Program-made: the position numbers and the translations under genes | Shown here: one piece after another, positions 37,307 through 47,491 of the stretch | How positions within the stretch are numbered: the stretch's first letter is position 1 | How the letters are laid out: the number at the start of each line of letters is the position of its first letter | Notes under the pieces: generated by a model | Databases searched by the model: none | Told to the model about the DNA's origin: nothing | What the model saw: only the letters and a program-made list of their open reading frames with translations | NCBI GenBank assembly: GCA_963669155.1 | Contig: OZ022591.1 | Span: 9,115,753 to 9,179,752 of the forward strand | Length of the DNA stretch: 64,000 nucleotides | DNA from: Arbacia lixula | Lineage: Eukaryota > Echinodermata > Echinoidea > Arbacioida > Arbaciidae | Direction of reading: 5' to 3'

Positions 37307-40300
37307 TTAATCAATCTCCATATCAAATTCATCTGTCTGTATTCTTGAGCAATCTTCAGTATGTTTCTCAGGATAGTCCTCACCCTCTATTTGAAAGTCA
37401 TTTTCTTCACTTTCACTGTTTTCAGTCTCTTCACTTTCACTGTACTCAGATTCTTCACTTTCACTGTATTCATTATCTGACAAGTCTGAGTCTGTTGAGG
37501 AACTAAGTGAAATATTTGCATTTGGTGTATTTTCACAATTTTTGCACCTACATCCAGGTACACAAGTATTGTTTCCTTTTTTGCACTTGCACTGACGGGT
37601 GAGGCATTTATTTTTTTTACAAGAACATCCACGAGTTAAATACAATATGTTATTTTTTACCTTTTGAATATTCTCATCAGTATCCCAGATAACATCAACC
37701 TGGATTTCTCCAGACTGATGGGAAACATTGTAACCATACAATGAGATGTCGGGATACATAAATATTGGTGTTTTAACCTCACCCCAGACAGTGCTCACCC
37801 AACATGATCTCTTCCAGTGGAAGCGCAAGGCACTGTTGGATGGCATCAATTCATCCTCGTAAATACCTTTCCAAGAGGCTTTTCTCACAAGATCAAGCGC
37901 CATGTGATGATGTTCTACTGGAGATTCCGCACTGACACTGTTAAAGAGTTCTACGGGATTATCAAATTTATTCAAACAAGCACGATTTGCATTAAAATAT
38001 AAACACAGGATCAAACGGTAAAATGAAAGTAAGCCAGACTCAAAATAAGTTGGAATACTCGTCTCATTTAAATGACCAGGTGAAGAACCACTGAGATCTC
38101 CTGTTATAAAATGAGCATACTGAAAAAAAACTTTGAAAAAAATGGTCTTTCCAAAATGAGCAAAGAAAGATACAAAGTCACAACCACTACAAATATATAG
38201 CACTTGAATACATTTTGTTACATCTATGCCCTTTGTAATGAGTTGTGCAAGATCTGAATCTTTTTCAAGGGCAGACTGTAATTTGTTCAGCTGCAAGTAT
38301 TTATTGTTTCCTACTTTAGCACAATACTGCAAGGTAACTTCTTTGGTTCCAAAATCTAGAGGAAGTCCAATCATGCCTATATCTCTGTCAACTGAATATA
38401 TTAAAATATTTATGCATGGGGAGTCAAAAACATGTAACCAAATTTGAGTATCAGTTTCTTCATGATTGTGGTGAATTATATGTTTATCTATACCTTTTTT
38501 TGTGACAACTGCTCCACTATATTCTGAATTTGTTCCTAAACCGACACTGAAACCACCAGATGTAATAAACAATTGAGAGTTATTTTGAAGGTGCGATTGG
38601 GCATTTGATGCAAAATGACGTGACAAAAATCTAATCAGACAGTGCTTGTTTGTTCTTATCTTTAAAAAATTACCCCAATTTTTTGGTAGTGGAGTGTCAT
38701 CATCAATATTTTCAAAAAAATCTTCATCCTGATCAGTTCCATCCCTACGTTTTCTTTCAATTCCCTTAGGAGAAACCCCCTGTGTCCCTGCTTGATCAAA
38801 TAAAATTCTAACTTCTCTGAAGCCCTTGAGAAAATATGGTGCAATCCATCTGGAAACAAGCAAGTTTGCATACTCACTAAATACTTTCTGATGTTTTAAT
38901 GGGGACATGTAGATAATGTTCATGCCTTCTATAATCATGCATGTGTTGGAAGCAAGGGATGAATAGGTATCAGTCAAAAACTGAAAATTACTTGTATATC
39001 TCTTCTGAAAAAAATCATAAATAACTGCCTTTGACCCTTTCCTTGGAAGCCCATCTGGAGCACAGATCGCCCTAGGAACAGGCACAAACTGTAATAAACT
39101 TGAAATGGGTTGCTTCTGCTCCTCGGACAAAGCTATTGTTCTCTTATAGCAAAGAGTAATCAAACGCTTTTCCTTCTCCAGATCATTAACTCGACGTTTG
39201 CGTACTTTTTCCTTCCCAAAAGTTCTCAAATTAAATCTTCTACTTACTGGTTTATTAACTGAAGTTTCATGAAGAATTTGAAGTTTGAAATAGGCCTCAT
39301 ACGATTCATTACCAATTTGTCTAAAATTAAGGAGACTTTTTTCCTGCTGCGGATCAGCAATTGCACCAGAAAAAATATGAATGAGGTTAATAGGTTGATC
39401 AACCGAAAACATATTTGTATTGCTAACTTTATCAAAATACAATTTAACATTGGCAAATTCTGACTTTATCACTGATGCTTGCATATCACGATAAATGATG
39501 TTTTTTCTTTGGCTTCCTAGCTGAGATTCTAAATTACTCACAAGCTCTCCTCTATACTGAATTGTGGCAGCAACTTTATCCATTGTGTGTGGTTGAGGTA
39601 GAGATCGTGAAAGTGACATTTTACAGTCTCTATTTATTTTCATTTCATGTGCCTCATCGAGGGCAACAGATGAGAAAGGAGTTCCACTTAAACTGTTCAC
39701 AAATGCACCATCTTGGAAATCTCTTATTATATAATCAGGTAAACCATTTAACATATTGAGATGTAATGGAATCAGTTGTGAGTAATTGTATCTATCAAAA
39801 GCATGGAAAAGGGGAACCATGTCTTTCAGGGAAGCCAATCTGAGGTCCCAGTTGCCAGAGCGGATAGCTATCCATAAAGAAATATAACAAGAGCAGTCTT
39901 TTTTCAGAAATTGGTTCCAAAATTTGAAAGTGGCATGTTTCTGGGACATCATTTCACAAAACTCTTGAAATTCGTTTCTTATTTCAGACATACATGTACT
40001 TGAAGACTTCAAATGAGTCACTGCTGTTTTATACTCAAATATTCCTGAAATTTCTCCATGTTCATATGTCAGACAAGAGACAACTGATTTTACTTGTTCA
40101 AGAAAACTGTCATTACTGGTAACCGTTTCTTTCCCTTTCCTGTAATCCAAAAAACTTTGGAACTGGAACATGTATATAGCCTCATACACCTGAAACAAGA
40201 ACCTGTGTGTTCTTTTGAAATTTGAACATGCTGATAAACTATTCAAAGTTATATGCTTATGACTTAATTTCGCAATTTCCTTTAATCCAGAATCCCAGTA

Positions 40301-42627
40301 TATCTTCATTAAAACTTCTTGAAAGTTTTTTAATACATGCCAGTCACCTAAATAAGGTAGAACCCAATCAAGGGACTGCCCATAATCTTTTTTGATATTC
40401 ATTAAAAGTTTTACAGTGGCACCATCTCCAGCAATAACTAAGTGGTTAACTTCATTTTTTACTTGAAATGAGTCATACAAAATACCTAAGGAGCGTTTCA
40501 GTGTAGCTGAACAATCTGCCTTTTCATCTAATATATATAAATACGAACATTTTGACTTCACAACATCTGTGTGGATTTGTTCCATCGCAAGTTTAATCTT
40601 AATCCCTGGCAAACAAATATTTGAGTGATCATTGAGAAACATATACCTTTCACATATATAACTAAACAAACTTACATTAAGGTTTTCAGTGCAATCTTGC
40701 TCTTGTTTAGTTATTAAAAATTGTTCTTCTTTCACCTGATTTCTAAAAAATGTCTTATATTTGGGAGGTTCAAAATATGACTTAGATGGCACTTCTTGGG
40801 AGTCTATGCTATACAATGGTATTCTTTTCCGAACACTTGGTCTTTTTTCCAGGACCACATTGTCGGAAGCAAAGCTAGGAAGCTTAGCTGGAAGATCAGA
40901 TTCGGCGGTTGACGGCATGCATGATTCCTCAACAACCTCTTTAATCTTTGGTTTTGGTTGCTGCGCCATTATTGAAGTTCCATGCCAGCTTCTTGGCTTT
41001 TCTGCAGCAACTGCTGCATACCGGGCCATAACATCTATGTTATCTATAGATACAATTGTAAATGAAGAGGGCGAAAGGTCAACAAGTGGGCCATTCTTTT
41101 CACGAAAATCCTTCAAGCCCTGCAAAAATCGTTCTAAGGTTGTTTCTGAACAACACATGCCAAGTTTATTCATGATATTGATCAACTTGGATGAATGTGA
41201 GAGATCTTTTATGCAATTGGCAGTGATAACATGGAATGGATAAGAATTACTATCATTTAGAATATACTGAAGCAAAAAAACAATAGCAATTCGCTTGTTA
41301 CGCTTCATATAACCTTGAGAAAAATTGTCTGGAAAGCACAGGAAATTGTTGTGAAAAGATGCAAGGGAATTTTGTAAATGCTCTAATTCTTCCCTGTTTC
41401 CAGTTAAAAGACATACCATATTCCAAACCATGGGATGCATATGTGACTTCATATCTGCAAAATCAAACTTTAAAACAGAAGAGGGATCACGAGAAAATAT
41501 GTCTGCCGTTTCTTTCCCCTTTGATCGCAGTAAATGATTAATGTTTAAAAGAAATTCATCCCATCTGAAATCTTTGCATTCACTACTGATATTCAAGGGA
41601 GATGTATCATACGACATATCATTTTCATCATCTTCATTTCTGATTTGAATATTCCTATGCATAAACTTTGATTCATGCCATGCTTCAATAATTTCTTTTT
41701 TTGTTAAATTTGAGACATAAACAAAATCTCCTTTTCTTGATGTTGACTTACTGATAGAGAGCACATCTCCAAAGAAATCCATTATTTTACATTTTAACCA
41801 TGCTTTTGACCGTTTTGCTTGTTGATATTGTAATTCATTTTGGCAAACATTATGCAATATATTGAGATAAACACCATATGCATGTGGTATTAAAAATCCA
41901 AATTCCTTTCTACACAAATTAAGCAACTCCTGTAATGATAAATGTAAGGCTTTGACATCAGCTGTCCGCCAGTCAACAACCTCTCCAAGATTTTCAATTT
42001 CCTTTTTAATTTTACTATCTAATTCATCTAATGTAATTTGCTCCCTTTTCTTCCTCATTGAGTAACGATGACAGATAGTACATAAATAACCTTCCTCAGT
42101 GACAACTTCAGAAGATATTTCATGAAGCCTATCAATTGCATACTTGGTTAAATGCTTCAATGAATATTTTTTTTCACTTCCTCTGATAAGTGATTTACAT
42201 ATGCTGCAAAATGACATTCTTTTATAATTTGATACAGCTGCTCTGTGTTTTCCACATAGCCAAATAAATTCTGGCACAGAATCACAATGTAAAGAAAATG
42301 TTTCATTAAAATCAGCAAGATCTATTGAACTTCTTTTTAATCCACTATCAGAACATAACATGTAATTTGATAGAAAGCAAGGAGATACAACTCGCATTTT
42401 CTTCTTTTCAGGAGTGTATGAAGAATCTTTAACTTTTTTTGAATAGTTGACTCTGCAGGCATTACATATGCAATCTGTATCATTTATATTGGGATATTTC
42501 CTTTTAATTGCTTGTTTTAGTGATTCTGTCTGGATTGAAGATAAGTGTGTAAATCTTACATTTGTCATGGCCTGTTGACATATAACACATGGCCCACATA
42601 CAACTTTACCACATGGTTTCACCCCAA
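37307..42627 (-). CDS. Transposase exon: Cys-rich N terminus, DUF6589-like core, FEN1/XPG-like nuclease, CXC domain
   Basis: The frame is open from 42673 to the stop at 37307. Residues below count from 42655 (a TTG, not a true start). N terminus: cysteine clusters at 15-26, 62-67, 134-153 and 192-195, consistent with zinc binding. Core: SIDNID at 536-541, GDGAT at 743-747, and DWVLPYLGDWH at 763-773 match the pattern I associate with DUF6589 proteins, probably an RNase H-like transposase. Nuclease: LFDQAG at 1285-1290, EETDTQ at 1399-1404, SVDRDIGMIG at 1421-1430 and SGCDF at 1490-1494 follow the order of acidic motifs in FEN1/XPG enzymes. C terminus: nine cysteines at 1677-1707 in tesmin/TSO1 CXC spacing, then a Ser/Glu-rich acidic tail (1718-1765). 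The frame has no stop or frameshift, so it may be functional. First in-frame ATG is at codon 30, after the first cysteine cluster, which argues for an upstream exon. Confidence 0.8.
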
Positions 42628-45600
42628 CTCTTGAAATCCATTTATTTGTGAGCAAGTAATATATTGGAATTGGTCAGGTGGCTTAGGTGGTATATTGAGG
42701 CAAGATGGCTGCATGGAAGGTGGGCATGCGGGGGACTCACTGAGATGGCAAGATGAAGGTGGCGCCACGGAAGAAGGTGGATGTGACTCGCACGCGGGGG
42801 ACTCACTGAGCTGGCAAGATGAAGGTGGCGCCATGGAAGAAGATGGATGTGACTGGCACGCGGGGGACTCACTGAGCTGGCAAGATGAAGGTGGCGCCAT
42901 GGAAGAAGGTGGATGTGACTCGCACGCGGGGGACTCACTGAGATGGCAAGATGAAGGTGGCGCCATGGAAGAAGGTGGATGTGACTGGCACGCGGGGGAC
43001 TCACTGAGATGGCAAGATGAAGGTGGCGCCATGGAAGAAGGTGGATGTGACTGGCACGCGGGGGACTCACTGAGCTGGCAAGATGAAGGTGGCGCCACGG
43101 AAGAAGATGGATGTGACTCGCACGCAGGGGACTCACTGAGATGGCAAGATGAAGGTGGCGCCATGGAAGAAGGTGGATGTGACTGGCACGCGGGGGACTC
43201 ACTGAGATGGCAAGATGAAGGTGGCGCCATGGAAGAAGGTGGATGTGACTGGCACGCGGGGGACTCACTGAGATGGCAAGATGAAGGTGGCGCCACGGAA
43301 GAAGGTGGATGTGACTCGCACGCAGGGGACTCACTGAGATGGCAAGATGAAGGTGGCGCCATGGAAGAAGATGGATGTGACTGGCACGCGGGGGACTCAC
43401 TGAGCTGGCAAGATGAAGGTGGCGCCACGGAAGAAGGTGGATGTGACTGGCACGCGGGGGACTCACTGAGCTGGCAAGATGAAGGTGGCGCCATGGAAGA
43501 AGCTGGTGGCTCTGTTGGGAGTCCTGTCAGTGCCATGGGTAGTTGTGGACATCTCTGAGTATGAAATAAAATGAGATTTTCATTTGAAATTGAATGTGAC
43601 CAAAATTGAAGAACTAATCATTGACTTAAACGTAATCTGGTGAAGCATAGAGCAGTTTAAGTTCATGGTTCATGAGCACGGTGAAATACAAGTAAAAGAA
43701 TTTGACTTTTTAAGCACTATTGTGAATACATGTAATTTTCTTGAATAATCTCAATTTGGAAGAGAGGGCCCATAAAAGCTTCTCTTTTGCTTGCCTAAAA
43801 ATTAACATTGTACCAATACAATGCCATTTAGATGAATATGCCATCTGGGAACCTTTAGCAAAATATAGGAGCTAGACAGTTTAAGTGGACTTATAGTGAC
43901 CATTGCATGCTGATTTGCATAAATTCTTACCATACAACATACATTAAATGGTTATTGTTTTTCTTAAACACATTTCAAATTTTAGGTAATTATTGAGCCA
44001 AGATTTCATAAACATGCCCTTCATCAATAGCCAGAGGGCATGGGATTTCTTTTCCTTATCAGCAGGAATGTTTGCAAATGAGATCCACTGCCTTTAAGTC
44101 AGTAAATCAGAGTATTTTAGCATTATGTAATATTGCAAGTTGCTTTGCAATGCAGCTAAGAATATCAAAAAAGGCTCGAACAAGTGGACGGTGTCCAGGA
44201 AATATGAAAAAGGTGGAAATATGCCAACCCTGAATAAAAGAGTACCCATATAGCATATACACTGCATTTTATCAGTGTACTAAAAATATTTAGAGAGCAC
44301 GTACCTTCTTGCATTTCTTTCGGCGCTCCTTCCTCTCCTTCTGCCTTCTCCTTCTCTTGCGTTGGCCAAGCTTCTTGTGCAGGACATACTGGGTTGGTGG
44401 GGCAGGTATGGGGACAGTCCGGGTACATGTAGATATTTGTGATGGGTGCAGGTGGATGTACGGGATGGTTGAAGGCAACGACTCTGGGATATGCTGGTGA
44501 GGTGGGAGCTGCGGAGGTGGAGGGGGGCGGTATGGGTTTGTCGGACGCTTGAAGCCATCACTGCCTGTTTCTTGAGCTTTAGGTTGGCATTTTCCCTTCC
44601 TTTTAGTTCTTGGCCTTTGCGAGTTCAGAGTCCTACCATATTTTTCCCTCTTCTTGTAGAGGACCAGATCCAGGTCAGTCTCGGTCCATGGATTGAGTTT
44701 TTCCTTCTTTTTAGTAGGAGGGCAGAGACGCTTCAGTTCAGGGGGAATCCGAATGTTGGATGATTTAGGGCGAGGGTTGTTTACTTTATTCACAAAAATT
44801 TCGATATTTTGAGCAAAAAAAGATTTCCCTATAGCATTCAAATGCAGGCCATCAATTGCATATAAGTCATCGGACGCATTGAATTCTGTACTATCTTCAA
44901 AAACGCGAAAATTATACTTCACAGAAAGTTCTCGGATTTGTCGATTGTAATATAAACTCTGCTCATGTAACAGTTCACTGTCCCAACGAGGCAGAATGAG
45001 AGAAACAAAAATATCAGAAAACAGAAATTTCTCCTTCACTGTCACAATTAAATCAATGAAATGTTTTCTATCTTTCTCCCAAATTCCACCAAGGTTATTT
45101 GTTCCAATGTGGACAATTATTGCATCAGTATCCGAACCAAAATCCGATCGTAAAATATATCTCCTCAATTGCTCAAAAGTCGCTCCAGGGACACAATGCA
45201 CAGAACTTGGAAAAGACGATGTAAAATGTTCACCGATGTTACGTAATATGGAGTCCCCCACTAAAACAACTTGCTGCAGTGGGCGGGAAAACCTGAAATG
45301 AAACGGACAAAATGTATCAAATGTAGTTAATCCAAAAGATAAGGATAAAATGAATGTACACAGATTTTGAATACTCATAATTATGCAATCTAAAATTCAT
45401 TCTCACAAGGAGAAATTCTACAAAGATCTTATATAATCAAAGTCTAGGGACAGTGATTTTCCATTTTACCAGCGACAAACAGAAAGTCTGTTTTGTTCTT
45501 TTCATGTAAAAATTAATGGAAATCACCTTTGCAAAATGGAAAATGCATACATTTTCTTCAACAAAACAGAATTTCCGTTTTTATGCAAGGTGAAATGGGA

Positions 45601-46363
45601 TTGCAAGTTTTCAGAAATGAAGAAGACGATTTTGAAATGAAAAATCACTGTCTCTATAATCATGAACTGGTAATGGTATTTTTAGTGGTTATAATATACT
45701 CTTGGAAGAATGAACACCTCATAAGTAATGTGCTGTTTATAACCATTGGCAGTATTTGTTGTTAGCTAGGTCTGTGCAAATGCAACTGCTATCTTAGTTG
45801 CACATTATTTAACATCACCCTCGGCCTCAGTCAGGCCCAGTCACCTCAACAAGTCAACTATAAATACGATCGGCTTTACAACCGCGATACATGTACCCTA
45901 CATTCACAGACTTTATAACGTTATACGCTTACATCATTTTTGAACATATGGGACTACACAGTGTTCTTTTCACGCGAGACGACTCGCCGAGGACACGGCT
46001 AGTTTCGCGCCATTGGGCCCGAAAACCTTGTGTCCACTGATCACAACTTCCGGTTTAAGTCTATTTTTAGTCCAACTTCAAAACAAAATTTAATCAAGTT
46101 ATACATTTTGCATCGTTTCAGTTTTGACATATGGTGTTGGCACATTCTTTGTCTACAGTAATCAACGAAAATCAGCGTGTTAGCGATTTTATACCGGCCA
46201 GGATCCAGCAAAACAGGCGGTTATGTTCGAAATCAACACCAAATATGACTAAAATGTATCGTAAATTGTATGATGAATATCATAATCGTAAAAACATCAA
46301 GTATGGTTAAATTATATATCAAATTAAAGAGGAAGAAACGGAGATTCACACTCACCCCACCAT
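37307..46363 (-). CDS. Four-exon transposon gene: SGNH hydrolase + 22-aa repeats + transposase/XPG-like/CXC protein
   Basis: Proposed spliced model: exon 1 46363..46356, exon 2 45292..44305, exon 3 43554..42741, exon 4 42627..37307. Every junction uses GT-AG. Phases match at each join (2, 0, 1), and the summed coding length of 7131 nt is divisible by three, giving 2376 residues. Exon 1 is ATGGTGGG before GTGAGT. Exon 2 is entered after a pyrimidine-rich TTTCAG and left at AAGAAG before GTACGTG. Exon 3 is entered after CATACTCAG. The last intron, 42740..42628, is the least certain: its donor GTGAGT is strong, but its acceptor (AAGAG) is weak and sits 2 nt after a CAAG that would be out of frame. 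Alternative: exons 1-3 and exon 4 are separate transcripts, with exon 3 then reading to a stop at 42619. Function by inference: a transposition protein acting on the CAGTCTG termini. Confidence 0.55.
42724..43494. repeat. 66-bp minisatellite, about 11.7 copies
   Basis: Near-identical 66-bp units, GC-rich against an AT-rich background, lie inside the transposon and form most of exon 3. Sites such as CACGG/CATGG and GAGCTGG/GAGATGG alternate between units, showing recent homogenisation or slippage. Every unit contains CTCAGTGAGTCCCC on the minus strand, i.e. a near-perfect 5' splice donor core. Confidence 0.95.
42741..43554 (-). CDS. Repeat-linker exon: twelve 22-residue Ser/Pro/Cys repeats
   Basis: The exon opens with RCPQLPMALTG in phase 0 after exon 2, then reads about 12 copies (last one partial) of a 22-residue unit resembling MAPPSSCQLSESPAC plus QSHPPSS. 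Units differ only at position 1 (M/V), 8 (Q/H), 16 (Q/E) and 20 (P/S). Each has two cysteines and is predicted to be disordered. No known domain is recognised. It separates the SGNH domain from the transposase half, so a flexible linker is the simplest reading. Because the 66-bp period is divisible by three, all frames stay open, including the plus strand; openness alone is therefore weak evidence for coding. The matching 5' splice phase and the ATG at 43536 are the better evidence. Confidence 0.5.
44305..45292 (-). CDS. SGNH/GDSL-family hydrolase domain exon of the transposon
   Basis: Role: SGNH hydrolases are esterase/lipase/acetylhydrolase folds; the substrate here is unknown. Seen, numbering from the predicted MVG start: block I VLVGDSILRN with nucleophile S17; block II-like PGATFEQL near residue 39; block III HIGTNNLGG at about 65-72 (G66, N69); block V DGLHLN at 150-155 with the D150/H153 pair. 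All four signature blocks are present in order and correctly spaced for a compact domain of about 180 residues. After about residue 185 the protein becomes basic and proline-rich (runs of P, then alternating K and R up to the splice donor), which could be a nucleic-acid-binding or nuclear-targeting tail. Known: SGNH esterases occur in ORF1 of some CR1-like retrotransposons, but this copy sits between DNA-transposon termini. The exon boundaries are strong consensus splice sites. An unspliced reading would start at 45378 and stop at 44290. Confidence 0.8.
45430..45656. repeat. Foldback element in the first intron
   Basis: GGGACAGTGATTTTCCATTTT at the left is matched by AAATGAAAAATCACTGTCTC in inverted orientation at the right. 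Internal inverted segments include AAACAGAAAGTCTGTTTTG. It is probably a small MITE nested in the intron. Confidence 0.5.
46108..46215 (+). repeat. Subterminal direct repeat, right copy
   Basis: Partner of 34172..34280. The shared 16-base core CCAGGATCCAGCAAAA lies at 46198..46213. It falls within the first intron of the proposed gene. Confidence 0.5.
46356..46363 (-). CDS. Predicted first coding exon (ATG GTG GG), strong splice donor
   Basis: The ATG at 46363 has G at -3 and G at +4, a good initiation context. Eight coding bases precede a consensus donor (G before GTGAGT). Phase 2 joins exactly to exon 2, so the protein starts MVGFSRPLQQ before the SGNH block I. A second ATG 8 bases upstream (46371) is in another frame. 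After splicing it would read only about fifteen codons into exon 2 before a stop, so it would act as a short upstream ORF overlapping the main start. The transcription start is not identifiable from sequence alone; about 170 bases of terminal sequence lie between here and the right inverted terminus. Confidence 0.5.
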
Positions 46364-46521
46364 GACGACATGTTGATTGACTGTGCAAGCATATATGTGC
46401 ATGTGTACAGGGCTTGCTAGCGCCCGCGCAAAAGCCTGAAAACATCGCCGTTTGCACAACCGTGTGCGGACGCACGAAATCCTGCGTTGGGTACCTCATT
46501 ATACCCTCATTTGCATACGCT

Positions 46522-46535
46522 CTGCCGACAGACTG
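46522..46535 (-). repeat. Right terminal inverted repeat of the large transposon
   Basis: CTGCCGACAGACTG on the plus strand, pairing with the left terminus. Both ends also share AACGCAGGA about 40 bases inside. The outer flank is ATTCAGGCTTGG. Confidence 0.8.
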
Positions 46536-46575
46536 ATTCAGGCTTGGTCAGCTTATAGATGAATGTGTTAATGTT
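46536..46575. repeat. Flank repeat matching the left side of the transposon
   Basis: CAGGCTTGGTCAGCTTATAG then ATGAATGTGTTAAT resembles AAGGCTTGGTCAGCTATTAT then AGATTAATGCATTAA at about 33810..33846, in the same orientation. Confidence 0.6.
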
Positions 46576-46704
46576 ATCTGAGCCACGCCTATGTCTGTCT
46601 CATTACAAGGTGAAAGGGATTTGCAATTGCATTAGGGCTCAGAATACATGCGGCAATATCTGATTTGCCTCCAAACCCTTGCAAGATCTATACAAGTGTT
46701 GTGA

Positions 46705-46807
46705 AAAGAGAAAGAGAGGAAAAGGTGGAGAGAAAAAGAGAAATCAGGAGAGAAAGGCAGTTCTCAAGAGAAATTGACAGAACGATAGAGAGAGAGAGAG
46801 AGAGAGA

Positions 46808-46853
<46 letters not shown>

Positions 46854-47035
46854 AACACACACAGAGTTTTTTTTTGAGAGAATAAAAGGAAATGAAGTGA
46901 AAGAGAGGGATATGCAGAAACGGACCGTTTCCAAGAGAAGGAAAGAAAAACAACAGAAAGAGAGAGATAGGCAGAGAACCCATCATATCTCAGGAGATGG
47001 AAAGAAAAAGAAAGATAGACAGACTGATAGAGAGC
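46705..47035. repeat. Purine-rich tract with (GA)n and (CA)n runs
   Basis: (GA)n at about 46786..46808 passes directly into (CA)n at 46809..46862. Purine-rich sequence surrounds it on both sides. Confidence 0.95.
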
Positions 47036-47490
47036 ACATAAAACGGCGCAGTTCTAATGATTCCAGCTTGAAATAATTGGTTGTTATGAGATTTTCTCAG
47101 AGATAAATCAAACCAGTAAGCAAATACTTGGGTAATGTCAGTTTAGTAATTACCACATATGTGAATACAACCTTACGAGTGTCAATTGTAGATATACGTT
47201 CTATTATCAAGAATCTAAAGCCTTGTCCCAACTGCAGAAACTCTTGTGGAATTTTACCACCCAGAAATTTCATGCAGTTTGCAATGTCCCTCCAAACTAC
47301 ACTTGCTTTTTTTAAAAGGTTTATTGAAGCTTCAATCTCAAACTTTACGAACTAAAAACAAAACTAGCAGCTCGTGAGCTGATGCGGTGTGTACATTCAA
47401 CTGATTACTTGAAATTAGTAAAATTAATATTCCTGCATGAAGAAACTGATCCCTATTCTATCTGCTTCAGGCTGATGCAGACGGAATCAT
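47036..47490. other. Intergenic sequence, nothing recognised
   Basis: One 75-codon frame with no recognisable motif. Confidence 0.5.
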
Positions 47491-47491
47491 A

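Larger units (their letters stand above)
33871..46535 (-). mobile_element. 12.7-kb autonomous DNA transposon, Academ-like (AcademX type)
   Basis: Seen: CAGTCTGTCGGCAG at 33871..33884 recurs as its exact reverse complement at 46522..46535. Weaker similarity continues for about 10 further bases (left GTGTGTGCGAAT, right in reverse complement AGCGTATGCAAAT). All large coding segments between the termini run on the minus strand and end 3.4 kb inside the left terminus. Known: Academ transposons encode a cysteine-rich zinc finger plus transposase, and the AcademX group adds an XPG-type nuclease. The 5.3-kb exon here shows a cysteine-rich N terminus, a DUF6589-like core and a FEN1/XPG-like domain. 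Inference: this is an Academ relative. No clean target-site duplication is visible (TTAA on the left, ATTC on the right), and the left edge abuts a broken MITE. Long intact frames and a homogeneous internal minisatellite suggest a fairly young copy. The superfamily call needs a profile search; the element boundaries are better supported than the name. Confidence 0.75.

Noticed and set aside
37387-37632. 81-codon minus frame overlapping the CXC region
   Set aside because: Out-of-frame reading of the CXC and acidic tail.
40761-41243. 160-codon plus-strand frame inside exon 4
   Set aside because: Shadow of the transposase frame on the opposite strand.
42653-42655. TTG as start of the transposase frame
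   Set aside because: Not a credible eukaryotic start here; the frame more likely continues from an upstream exon.
42695-43558. Long plus-strand open frame across the 66-bp repeat
   Set aside because: The period is divisible by three, so every frame without an internal stop stays open. Splice phase supports the minus strand only.
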